From Tigriopus japonicus (Eukaryota > Arthropoda > Copepoda > Harpacticoida > Harpacticidae), in the NCBI GenBank assembly GCA_010645155.1, contig JAAGOF010000096.1, positions 569,875-633,874 on the forward strand: a DNA stretch of 64,000 nucleotides, given 5' to 3'. The notes beneath the pieces are model-generated. The model ran no database searches and was not told the DNA's origin. It saw only the letters and a list, made by a program, of their open reading frames with translations. The translations under genes were made by a program, and so were the position numbers. Each line of letters opens with the position of its first letter. The first letter of the stretch is position 1. Of the stretch, positions 43,353-54,729 are shown piece after piece.

Positions 43353-45626
43353 GGTGCTATTTTCGTGCCAAACGACTGTAACCGCTTGATCGATTCTCCG
43401 CTTCTCCCTATCCACTTCTCCCTTTTCATATTTTCGTGACACAATTTTCGTTATCGGGAAATTAGGATAATCAATCAAGAAAGTAGTTCCATTTTTTGCA
43501 ACGAGGCAAGATATCTATGAAAATTGTATCAACAAAGCTGCGTTTGACACCAAAATCCTACGAAATTCAGTTGAATGTCTTCCTCAATCTAGGTTTTTTT
43601 TCGAGATAACCGACAAATAACAACGGCAAAACCAGAATTTATATCGTCATTTTGACTCCGTAAGAGACAAGAAGGACGTGGACAATTCTTTGCATCCTAT
43701 CGACGCCCTTAGATTACGGGCATAGAAGGCATGGTTGTTTAGGTTGCCGCAAAAAGAGGTGCCTGGCTACATTGAGCTGTTGAGAAGAAGACTATTATCA
43801 ATAGAGTGCGTAGAAAAATTTACTGATTTTCACAAAAAAAAAAAAATTTAATTTACTCCAAAAAGGCCAAAAAATTTAAAAAAAAATATTCCCCAACCGT
43901 ATAAACAAATGGTAATATTGGATTTAAAGATGCCTTTAGTCATTCTAGTAATCATTCTTTGTAATTCAGCTACAACTCAGCACATTTAGTTATTTCTGGC
44001 TAAATATTAAGGCTTATTTTTTGGCATAGAAGAAATTTGAACTGAAGACAGGTGTGTTCAGCGAGTCCAACTGTTTAAGATCAAAAAGAGCTAAATACCT
44101 CAGTTTAGGGGCAAATTTTCGAGCTAAAAGAGCTATTTTTTTTGGAAAAAGAGGTAAACTAGAGCTAATTTTAAAAAGACTAAAAACACTAATATGATCA
44201 TAGTTTTGGGCCTTACGTAATTGGCAGTGTATTTAAAACATGGAAAAATTGCTTCTTGTAGTTTTTTTCTTTCTGTATTAAAAACGGCCAAGAAGAAAAG
44301 GAAAAAGGTTGTTCTGCAAAGTGATGTTGGCTTTTTAAATGTTATAGATAGAGCAACGATATTGCACAGATCACTAGAAGATAGTGATCCATGGATAATG
44401 AAAGACCTTTTTGCCTCCGTTATTGGCAAGAGTTTTGGTTTTGCATTTCGGGGCCGACCAGAGAAAAATCTAATTTAACCCATTGTTTGGCCCCTAATTC
44501 AAAGCTCACAAACTAAATTTCAACCATATCAAATGAACTTTTTGTCAGTTAGAGTAGAGTAGTTAGAATCAAAAAGTAAACTAAGTCAAGGTTTTAGTCG
44601 GTACCACCATGTTAATGGAGATCAAAACTATCCAAAAGCTGCTATTTTTTTTTTTGCTTCAGCAGGAAGAGCCATAGTTTGGAGTCGATTGTCCTGAAAA
44701 TCTTACGTATTTGTAAAAAGAATGACCATTTTTAAACAAGCCTCATTTTTTTGAGGTAGAAAATCTCGCAACTTCAAAAATTATAAAAAGGAGCCAAAAA
44801 TCCCTAAAATTCTCAGAAAAAGAGCTAAAAATGGCCAAATATTTCAAAAGGAGCTAAAAGAGCCGAAAGAGCTAAATGCCCAAATTTGGAGCCAAATTTC
44901 CAAAATATCAGGAAGAAGAGCTAAATTTAGCCCTAAAGAGCTAAAATTGGTCAGGCTGGATGTGTTAGCACCTGTCTTTTGGCGCCAATTATGACTTGAG
45001 GTGACCAAAAAATGGCCCACGAAAAGGGCCAAAAAATTTAAAATTGGACCAAAAAGCGGCAAAAAAATTAAAGAAAATTTACGATCTAATTAAATTTTTC
45101 TACTCACTCTAATGATAATTGTTGTGGCATTTAGAAAGGTTTAGAAGGGTCTTTACCTTTAAATTGGAAGTGTCAATTTTGCTATTCCCGAAAGGAAAGC
45201 GAAGTGTTTAGCGCTAGATCCCATCAACAGAATTTGTACGGAAAATTGCAGAATTATTTTAAGAAACCATTTAAAGTTAGCCTATCAAAACAACAGGGAA
45301 ACAAGGCTCAACGAATCAGGTTCGAGAATAACAAGCATTTGCTTGTTCTTTTCGCAGGCGGATAAATGCACAAATTCTGGAACTCTCCCCGGCATTGAAG
45401 GGCACGAAAATAGCAAAGGGAAAGGCGGATAGGGCCAAGCAACTAAACGGAGAAGCAGTCAAAAGCACGAAAACATCAGCTGATAAGAACAAGTTCTTCT
45501 GTCAAGCTCATAAACGGACCAATTCTCGACCGCTTCACCGCATTGAAGGGCACGAAAATAGCAAAGGGAAAAGCGGATAGGGACTAACGGCAAGACGGAG
45601 AAGCGGATAATGGCACGAAAATAGCT
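43353..45626. mobile_element. Long-TIR DNA element interrupted by a hAT insertion
   Basis: The left end GCTATTTTCGTGCC (43356-43369) and the right end GGCACGAAAATAGC (45612-45625) are inverted. The similarity continues inward for about 90 bp through CCGCTTCTCC and CCCTATCC motifs. The right arm also holds a direct repeat (about 45368-45435 and 45518-45583). No transposase frame is intact. The hAT copy 44059-44958 lies inside. Borders are approximate and no target duplication is clear. Confidence 0.6.
44059..44958 (-). mobile_element. Non-autonomous hAT element, inverted second copy of 8855-10129
   Basis: On the minus strand it opens CAGCCTGACCAATTTTAGCT and closes with a decayed end (AGTTGGACTCGCTG). 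Flanks GGTGTGTT (44051-44058) and GATGTGTT (44959-44966) match 7/8. It lacks the SINE-containing block of the other copy, so it shows the pre-insertion state. Confidence 0.8.
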
Positions 45627-47244
45627 GCTATTGTATATTTTTCCACATCAACTCTTATTTAAGGGAAGTCCAATAAGTAAATAACATTGGGTGGAACAAA
45701 TACCTTCCAGATCATGATTCATTTGAGATTTTGTAACTATCCACAAAAAGGTTTTCTCCTTTGCAGATGGTTTATTTTCTTCCCCTCAAATTTTTCCATT
45801 AGTTCCTTATACTAACTAGTACAAGTTACCTCATTCCAGTTTTATCTAGAGTCAGATTTCTACCAAGTCTCTTGATTCAAAAAGAAATCATTGACGAGAC
45901 ATTCTTGTCTAAAACCAAAATCGTTTCGCAAATAACAATTTTCCTCCTTATAAATATGTTACTTTGTTAGCAACGTGTTTGTCGTAACACGTTCAGTATG
46001 GCTTTCCCCCCACTTGTGCTCGTTCGTCTGACGCTGATGGCCTCATCATCCCATTTCAGGGTGTGAATAATGATATGGTACGATCTGAAGTCATACTAAT
46101 TTCATGTGGCCAGATGGGGAGACTTGCCCAACTTCATGTTTGTTTGTCTGGAATGCTCCTCAATACTGAGAACACGTGTATAAACGTATGTAGTCTATGA
46201 AAGATAGGACACGTTGATGGAAACCTCCTCACCCTTGAATGACGCTATAGACATTGATCTTTTGAACTTTTGACGGAAAGTACGCCAAGAATCCCCCGAA
46301 GAAAAAGACGAGTCAAATCGTGATAACTTGCAGGGCTCGGATAAAGTTGTTGTTTTGCTGTGGAGCAGAAATTCCAGACGTGTCAAGGAATAAGGTCAAC
46401 TGACGATCATGCTCTTCAACCATCAGCTGACAAATTACAAAAAATGCATAAAGGCTTTGGCAAAATATGAAATTGGTGGATTTACAGATGCAAAATAAAG
46501 GGTGGTGAAACAAGCTCAAACCATAAGGAAAGTTTCTACTGTATCCCTTGACTATGACCTACTAGTTTTTTTGGTCCTCATGAAATTGGATTTAATATTT
46601 ATTGGAGTAACGGCATTGTGTGGAAGAGTGGATTTGTGTGTTGCTTTTTCCGTCTGATCAATCAATGGCAAGCCAAAATATATTGACTATTTATTCAACC
46701 TAAAGTCTTGAAAAAGTCACATGAAAACAAAAGATTGCCTAATAGTAAAAATTGGAACCAAATATCGCAGTTGGAAACTAGAACTTCAAAAAGACACATT
46801 GCAAACGTTAAGTTTTGTTATAAAGTTTTGCAAGAATTGACAATTCTGTAGCCCTCATCGTCGGCAGTTTATAGAAATGTGACTTCATTCTTCATTAATA
46901 ATATCTTAATGCACGTAACTTGTATGAATTTCACGGTTAGTTCTTGTACATAAAGGACTCTACGGTTTTTGGAAGTTTGTAGGATCAATTCAATTATGCT
47001 AAATGTTTTGATTGTGGATAATAATCAAATTTGGTGGCCTGGAAATAAGTAAAAGTAAGCCAATCCTTCTATGTTAATTTGCTAACAGAACCGATTAAAA
47101 AATAAAGGAAAATATTAGTCCCCGCCCCTCAGACCTAATTGAAACTATGACCCTAAGAAATCGGGCCAAGGTCGGAAATAAACTGAGCGTAAATTTCGCT
47201 TCAGTCAAAGCCCCACTTTTGTAGGCTCCAATTAGTATAGAAAG
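45627..47244. other. Spacer with a small palindromic repeat
   Basis: No gene seen. A segment at about 46344-46435 (GTGGAGCAGAAATTCCAGAC, then CATCAGCTGAC) matches the palindromic element at 50345-50468 and a fragment at about 49235-49310. Confidence 0.5.
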
Positions 47245-47601
47245 TAGTGATAGACAGTATTGGGTTGCAGTTGATTTTCCCGAAACCGAAAGTAAGCAGA
47301 AAAAGACCAAAAAAAAGTTCATTGGTGAGTCTAAAATTAGAATTGAAAACCAGTTTGTTGGTGCCATCTATAGTTATTTGCTTTGAAAAGTAAAATTGTG
47401 AGCCTTGATTTAACATCACCGTCTGTTTGGCCGGCTTTTTATCCTTCTGAATTAATTTTGATGGGCCCCTGTCCAAAATTTGATGCCAATCACAAACATA
47501 GATGTTAACTCTATTTTTTGTACAAAGCTTCAAGTGTCAGATAAGCCCTCTTTTATCCAAAAGACTTGAAGCCGGGTTTGTGCTCTTTCTGTCTATCATT
47601 A
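47245..47601. mobile_element. Degraded TAGTGATGGACCGAAA-family hAT MITE
   Basis: Starts TAGTGATAGACAG and ends CTGTCTATCATTA, inverted. Internal CCCGAAACCGAAAG and GATAAGCCCTCTTT resemble the 27422-27741 copy. The target duplication has decayed. Confidence 0.6.
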
Positions 47602-47672
47602 TTAGTCAAGTGTTTTTGTAGAGTTTTTGCGAAAATGCGAGCGTCTCAAAACAGGTATTTTTCAGTGTACAG

Positions 47673-47970
47673 TAGTGATGTGACTTGGTGTATTGGGCAA
47701 GATTTTTTGCGCGAGGTCGTAAGGTAGTGTCGCCAATTGACCTTTGTGAAATCGTATTCCTCTTTGCTTACCAATCTTCAAAAACCTGTTTTTTCATTAA
47801 GGAGAACGGAACGGCGTCCCTAACTTTTGTGACTTCTGAACAGGGTTGCAAATGACACTCAAATTTGTTTTTGCTGATATACCTGAGCACAACACGAAAT
47901 CTTCATTAGGTGACCCTACCTTGCGACCTCGCGCAAAAAAGCTTGCCCAACACACCAAGTCACATCACTA
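47673..47970. mobile_element. hAT-type MITE with long TIRs, TAGTGATGTGACTTGGTG family
   Basis: TIRs of about 55 bp begin TAGTGATGTGACTTGGTGTA and end ACCAAGTCACATCACTA, both containing GCGCGAGGTCG or its complement. Flanking 8-mers GTGTACAG and GTGTCCAG match 7/8. Non-coding, 298 bp. Confidence 0.82.
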
Positions 47971-48341
47971 GTGTCCAGTGCCCAGCAAAGACTAGTTTGA
48001 TTAGGAGAAAAATCTTGCCAGACGTCATACTTGAGTCAAAGCACCAAGTTTCACTTTACTGAACTCTGACATGGCTCAAATCTGAGTTCCACCGAATTCG
48101 CAAGCTATGTGCAAAAAAGAGAAAGGCACAAATTCGTCATATTTTTGTCTATAACAGATTGCATCGGCTGAACTCTTCAATTCGCGAATTAGCAAGGTTT
48201 CTGGAGAATTAGTACTTTTGTTGGGCATATTCTTAGCAAGCAATGGAAGCTCGTAGGAAAGCACGGTTTAGCCCTTTTTTTTCAACGGCACAGATGAGTG
48301 TTTTTTCACAGAAACAAAGAAGGTTGATATTACTACTAGAT

Positions 48342-48672
48342 CAGGGGTTCTCAACCTTTTTCCGGGGGATACCCATTTTGGCCAGGGAAATATCTGATTT
48401 ACCCCCCTATGTAATGACCAATATTACAGCGTTTTTGTCTTTTTGGCCTTTTTGCTCACCGATTATCGGGTTGCGAGCAGAGGCTTAAGAGCCGCGCGAA
48501 ATTCAAACGGAGAAAAACAATAAAAATGTCAAAATACGTGAAGAAGAGAAAAACGTGCAATATTGGTCGAAAAACCCCAAGTTTTCTTCCAATTTTTCCG
48601 GACACAAATTTACCCAACAGAAAGTCAAATTTACCCAATTTTGGGTAAATACCCATAGGTTGAGAACCCCTG
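48342..48672. mobile_element. hAT MITE with CAGGGGTTCTCAACC ends
   Basis: The left end CAGGGGTTCTCAACCT and the right end AGGTTGAGAACCCCTG are perfect inverted repeats of a type widespread in animal hAT elements. Identical flanks TACTAGAT lie at 48334-48341 and 48673-48680. 331 bp, non-coding, apparently a fairly recent insertion. Confidence 0.92.
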
Positions 48673-48949
48673 TACTAGATACTAGAATCAATTACCCTGA
48701 TTCCGGTTTTGTGCTAAATTCATGGTTTTTTCATTTTTATTATTTGGTTCAGAAATGGATAAACATTTCATTAGTTTAAAGTCTGAATGACTTTGCCTGA
48801 TTGACACTGAAACTGTTTTCTGCAATTGATGTTAAGAGTAATTTGATATTAATCGGCATGTGTTACAAATGATTCTTGATTTGAAATGGATCTCTAATTC
48901 GTGACAACCCTGTAAGAGCTTTGGATGCATTTGAAAAGTGTATCGTGTC

Positions 48950-49224
48950 AAGTGATGTTTTTTTTGTTTAGGAGCGCTGCCAGTTTTGACTCGGAAGTTT
49001 ATCGCTGTTAAAAAGGGCAGGTTGTATTGAACTTTTTGAAAAGACAACACTCGAACTAGTTGGATTTCGAGTGACATCGATAGTTAAAAAAAATCCGAAT
49101 TTGCATTGCTGCCATATTTTATGGCAGATAAGGCCTATTGAAAGTTTAATTGTGGTCAGCTTTTTGACCCTAAAAAACAAAATGGCAAAACTCTGCCAAA
49201 AATCCAACTCGAAACACATCACTG
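48950..49224. mobile_element. Degraded TAGTGATGTGTTTCGAA-family hAT MITE
   Basis: Starts AGTGATGTTTTTTTTG and ends GAAACACATCACTG. It shares the internal CTGCCAGTTTTGACTCGG and TTGTATTGAA segments with 8388-8834. Target duplication not recognisable. Confidence 0.65.
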
Positions 49225-49961
49225 TAGAGCAAGGGAAAAAAGGTTTTTTTTTTCCTGGAGAGCAGAAATTTTAGACGTTTTACGATAAAGGTCAGCTTAT
49301 GTCAGCTGAACACGAGCAATAAAGGAGAGTTTAATTTGATTTTGAATTTCTTCTCTGCAGGAAAAAACTTTTTTTCCTAGGTCTACACATCAGTAATCGT
49401 GTTCCTTACCATGCAATCACAAAGTATTATTAGCTTTCCTTCAATCCGCTTTAATCGGAATTAAGGCTGACGTCACAAAAATTTGATGACTGCAATTTTA
49501 GAACTACCTTTTAAATACATGTACTCTTCTGTTTTCCTTCGTGCTTAATCACGTTCAAATTGCAGTTGTATTTTAGTGATACATCGATTCTAACTTTATA
49601 AAGTTTTCAATCAGAGTGAGACTCGATTCGAAAAATTGACGAAATCGTAAAAGCACTCAAACAAAAAATTATTGAAACATTGTCAATTTCTACTGTTGCA
49701 TGTTTATCAATAACTGAGCCGGATTTATCTTTTGTTTCTTCGATTGTTTTGGTTCTATATTTTTTGGTTTCAACATGACACACTTGAAAATAGAACTTCA
49801 TAAATGAGAATAACGTCTTCAAGACTGGAATTGTCTACAAGATGATGATCTAGTGCGTTTCTTTGTGACCTGCGTGTTGCTTGCTTGGCCTGACTTTTTT
49901 TAATTTTTCAACGGGTTGATTGGGGTGGTTTTCTTTTGTGCAATCTCCGGGATTAATTTCT

Positions 49962-52823
49962 TCAGTGTTGCTTGAGTATTTTCGACGAGTCCGATGCCAT
50001 CATCTTCTTGCTGGGATTCACATAGGCATAATAAAAGAATCGGCCAAACAAAAGGAAGTAGCTCAAATACATCAGCAGGGAGAACTTGATGTTGGGGTCG
50101 GAGACGTGACACTCGAGACCGTTGGACTTCATCTGAATCACCCAGATGTTCACCAAGCATCCAACCACCATCTGGATGAGCTGCAGCGCCGTGATCACCA
50201 TGGAAATGCTGCGCGGCACACGAAATCTGTAAAAGACCAAAATTAAGTCCATGAACATACAAGAATGGCATAGCTTTATGGGCCCTGAAAAACTTATTTT
50301 TTTTTACTGCAGAGTAGACAATCTGGCGATGGGCGGGAAAACAGTTTTTTTGCCGTGAAGCAGAACTTCTAGATGTTTCAAGGAGGAGGTCAGCTGACGA
50401 ACACGATCGTCAAATATCAGCTGACCCTACCTTGAGAAACGTCTGGGATTTCTGCTCCACAACAAAAAATAAATCGGGGCCCTTCTCATAAAAACTTAGT
50501 TAGGCGTAATAATATGAGGACCAATCAACGTTAATTTAAATAAAGTCATGGACACTCAAGGATGGCTCCAGGCAATATTTTGTTGCCATAGGTGAGCTCA
50601 GTTTATTCGCATTTGTATCTCTCGCTAGCTGCTTTTGTGTATAACAAAAATGCTAGTTTTACTGAATTCTTTTTTATTTCTAGTTCTCCATGTCCATGCT
50701 TTTTTAAATTTAGAAAATTAGTGCTTGAAGGAGCAAGATGAAAAGGACCTGCAAGCCAAATCACAATTCCTGTTGGAGCTGACACACATCAAAATGAAGG
50801 TTTTGATGACGTTTCGAGTTCCTGGCTAGTCTCAAATTTTTAATAACGCACTAGGAGAGAAACCAACAAAAATCAGTTTCTAAAATCCAATGAACCACAA
50901 ACAATTGTTTCCAAGATCGGATTTGTATAACTTCGCTATCTTTTGATGCTATTTAATGCACAAAGATAACAAATCGTCTTACGTTTGGGCAAAAAAATAG
51001 ACTGAGGATTGATCATGAAAGAAAAAGATTTGGCAGTAACCGTTACGTAAACGTACACTAGTGCCCATCTGTGACGGACGCACAAATATAAGCTTTCCAA
51101 TTTTATAATTCTCTGAAATAAGAATTTCTGAAAGACCCCGCAATTTCAAGCGAGAAGTTATCTGAAATTTGACTCAACTCCAGTGAGCAATGTGTAAGCT
51201 TTCAACTGATAACTCTTGTCCTTTTTTTAAGAATTGAAAGAGCTTTGTTTGAGATCAAACAAGGTTTCTGTACGACGAAAACCGCACAGTCGTCTTGAAA
51301 AGATCGATCTTCATTTAAAACTGAGCCAGCCCTCCATCAATTACTGTGGGCCTTCATGAATCGATTTTCGATGTCCCTTGTTTTGCTAGATAGAATTGTC
51401 CACAAATCCGCCTCAAAATTAATAGCGCAATCCTTCTCATGACTCTTTCTCATAACTATCAAAAAGCTTTGAATATTAAAAAGCCAATTAAAACCTTTCA
51501 TGACCAATGCAACTTACTTGAGAGCTTTAAAGGCATAGTAGGAGTACATGACAGAATGGACGATGAAGTTCATGACCACGAACCATCTTGCAGCTGCCGT
51601 ATACTCCGAGTAAGAATACCAAGCGTAGAGCATGACTGTCACATGATGATACCTGTAAGACAATTAACATCCATTCATTAGTTTCCCTAAAAGATTTTAA
51701 AAATTTTGCTCAAGCACAACTTGAGAAAAGACTGTTAGGCAATGCATGAGTTGTAAAGCGTCAACTTTGGACCCTATCACCCAAAACCGAAAGAATAAAT
51801 CTTAAGAGTTAATCTTTGGATCAGCTCTGACTTTGGTCAAACTGAGTTCAAGTTTTGATTTTCATCTCAATCAAGCATGTAAATCAAGAGTTATGGGCAC
51901 TCAAAAGCCAGTACTGTAGGGTACGCAAAGTGAAGCACCTGGCCCTTGCATTAGGGTAAATTGCTCGTACTGTGTAAATGATTCGTGCACTTGCTCTGCA
52001 GACTGAAGAAGGTTAGATGGCTCTTTTTTTTGCCAAGCTCTTTGAATGGAACTCCCATTTACAAGATTAGTTTGAACAATGTCAATTGTCACCCTTGGCC
52101 TGTCTGTCCATTTTTCGAGGAGTCTTTTTTCTTACCAGTGAAGGAAGATGAGCGGTTGTTTTCTGAGCACGATGAAGACGGTGTCGCCAAGTTCGGGCAC
52201 TTTTGACAAAACGAACATAAGCGTCCAAAATCCCGAGACTCGATCGCTCTCGATGAAACTGCAAGCGAGGAAAACGAGTATGAAGTACGCCGGTTTTCAA
52301 CATGCCAACACACATTCATAAACAGTGTCAATATAGCTATCTTGAACGGGTTCTTTGATTAAGACTGTTACGTCATGTCTTAAAAGGATATCGTCGAACT
52401 CATCCCTGGCAACATGATGCAACATACACCCCGAAAAAGGCCAGAAAAATTACATTTTTTTCCATTATAATCCAATGTCACTGACCTGGGAATGCACACC
52501 GAGTGATAGATGCCTTGCGTGGAGAGAACATGGACGATTTCGGGCAAGGTCCGGATAGCTCCCATGATGCTGAAGAGGGCGAGGAACACGTTCCATCCCA
52601 CCAAAATGGACCTCATCTCCATGCGGGGCCTCTGGGCCATGTAGGCCTGTCCGCAAAAGATGAACAGTAAGTAGAGCCCCGCACAATAGGACACGATGGT
52701 GCTCCAGTTCTCCTGGAACCAAGGCTTAATCTCCATGTGCTCAAAATCACGCTCAAAGCGGAAGATGTACGAGTAGTTGGGCACGGACATCATGAGGGCC
52801 GCCGAGCTATCACCCATGTCCAT
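49962..52823 (-). CDS. ELOVL6: Very-long-chain fatty acid elongase, ELOVL6-like (Baldspot type)
   Basis: Exons on the minus strand 52823-52486, 52258-52136, 51652-51518 and 50226-49962 join in frame into 286 residues. The ELO signatures are present: [16 protein letters not shown], the histidine box HWYHH (split by intron 2), [14 protein letters not shown] and [10 protein letters not shown]. These 3-ketoacyl-CoA synthases carry out the condensing step of fatty acid elongation in the ER membrane. ELOVL6 members extend C12-C16 saturated acyl-CoA. Several hydrophobic membrane segments are visible. The start at 52823 has a second in-frame ATG two codons on. The C-terminus ends SSKILKQH without a clear dilysine signal. 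The subfamily rests on overall resemblance to ELOVL6/Baldspot. Confidence 0.93.
50280..50482. mobile_element. Palindromic MITE in ELOVL intron 3
   Basis: Outer ends GGGCCCTGAAAAACTTATTT and AAAAATAAATCGGGGCCC are inverted. An inner palindrome at 50345-50468 joins GAAGCAGAACTTCTAG with its inverse around two TCAGCTGA sites. Related inner segments occur at about 46344-46435 and 49235-49310. No target duplication found. Confidence 0.55.
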
Positions 52824-54332
52824 CTTTGTTGGCAGTTCTTGGTGTCGTTGGAGTTTTAATCAAAGGAGAAGGAGGAGGAGTTCCACCACAAAGTTGTCCT
52901 TAAACACAGGGACAACGTCGATGAGGTCCTTGGACAACTGCGGTCAGGATACTAAACGGAATCACTTTCCCTCCGCTTAATATTACTACTATTCCTGCTA
53001 CTCCTACTTCTCAGACGGACTCCGGACCATGAGGGATTGAGGAATGAGGATCACCAACATCCAGCATGGGTGGAGGACGATGGCAAGGAGTGCCAGCCTG
53101 TCTCCCGACGATCGATCCCGTACAAGCCTGTTCGAGCATCGAGATACACATGCCATGCACGATGGGGCTCGTTATCAGCGGTCGGGAGAGAGCTGGGTGA
53201 GTAATGAGTGCGCCTGCCGCCTCATTTTCATTCGGAGCTTGCCCTCTGGTTACTTGCTTGGAGAGTCAGGAGGACAGCTGCTCCTGGAACAAAGTCAGCC
53301 TCCTTTCGAGGCCCGGTGGTGCTTTTTGAGTCAGACGGGGAACAGCGAGGCAGACGCCGACAGAGGGAAGCAGAGGGGACGGAGCCACAGACAGTCTAGG
53401 GAAGGGGGAAAGTGAAAGCTGCAGAACCAAGTGAACAATCTCTCGGCATCATCATGGAGTCATTCCAAGCAAAAGTGTACGTTCGAACGATCGACAATGT
53501 TCAGCGTACGTGATTCTCGGTCATGAGACGGAGTTGCTAGACGGGTACTGTGTGTAGCATCAATCCCTCTGAAAGGCTCAATGTGTAGGAGATGAGTGTA
53601 GAAGAGCCACAATTTTTTTTTGTGTGTACTAAATTCAATGATTTTAAAAGATCCATTAGTAACGGATCTAATAATCCGAAAATACTTTAATCCAAAACAA
53701 AACGAAAATCAAAATAGTAAAGTTTAAGTGAGACTAGCTGAGGGCTAGCAATTCAAATTCGATTGGAAAGCACTGCACTGTTTTGCGAGATCCAAAAATA
53801 TTAAATATTGCCCAAATCCATAGATAACACCATCTCCACGGCAGAATCCTTCCAAAAATTAGTAAGTTTTACACCATTACAAAGAAAAAACAAATGAAAA
53901 AATATTTTATGAAATGAAATAAACCATAACCTTTTTGGGGTTTTGGAACCAAATTAAAAATAAAAGTCACTTCACATTGATAGGGAGTAAGCGATTTTTT
54001 AGGAAACCAAATCTGATGTAAGGTTTGGCAACGCTTATACCAGTGATGGGTACCAAACCAGAAGTGTTGCCATTTTTGACTCGATCGGAGTTCATACTCC
54101 TTACTTTTCGAAAAGTCAGGTTGTGTTACGCTCTTTGGCCAAAAAACTTATATACGGGCCAATCTGGCAACACAAAGACAAAAATCGATTTTGAATTTAA
54201 TAGCTTATTGAAACCTTGTTCTCAAATTATCTAAATCGCTATTTTTTCTCACATCCAATCTTAAAAACGATATCTGACAAGCTAAACATTCAATCCTCAA
54301 TCACAAGACGGGCAGTCAAATAAAATCGGGTA
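52824..54332. other. Upstream region of the elongase and spacer
   Basis: Comparatively GC-rich DNA to about 53520 is probably promoter/5' UTR of the elongase. Beyond it is AT-rich spacer with a remnant of the TAGTGATGTGTTTC-type MITE at 54036-54177 (CAGTGATGGGTACC to CCAATCTGGCAACAC). The open frames here lack recognisable domains. Confidence 0.5.
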
Positions 54333-54729
54333 CAGGGTAGTCCAAAATCAACGTCCCCTAGATTTTAGTAATAATTTACGACAAAACAAGTGACCAAAGC
54401 GACTTTTTGATATAATTCACAAAAAAGTAGAGGTGTTTGCTAAAGGCTTTGTTTTCTTCGTCTAAGCAATATGGCCACTTTTAGGCTTTATGGCGTGTGG
54501 TCAAAGCTAGGATGATTTTTCAGAATGGAGGGGGCGTAATTTGAGTGGGAGAGCCACCAATGGACACAAAATCATAGTTTCTAAGCCAGTAGATCTATTT
54601 GACCAAGACTTGTAAAATTTATGCCTAAAGATGTTTCCTTTAACTGATATTTCTTTGATAATAGGTTGCCATAATTGCATTTGGAGTAATACTTTGTTGG
54701 CCATGAGACACTAAATACGGATGACCCTG
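54333..54729. mobile_element. Candidate Tc1/mariner-type MITE
   Basis: The left end TA-CAGGGTAGTCCAAAATC and the right end GGATGACCCTG-TA give short imperfect TIRs flanked by TA on both sides. 397 bp, no open frame. Confidence 0.5.

Noticed and set aside
44221..44478. Open frame inside the hAT element as a possible transposase fragment
   Set aside because: No BED finger, DDE or hAT dimerisation motif visible; the corresponding region in the other copy is not open.
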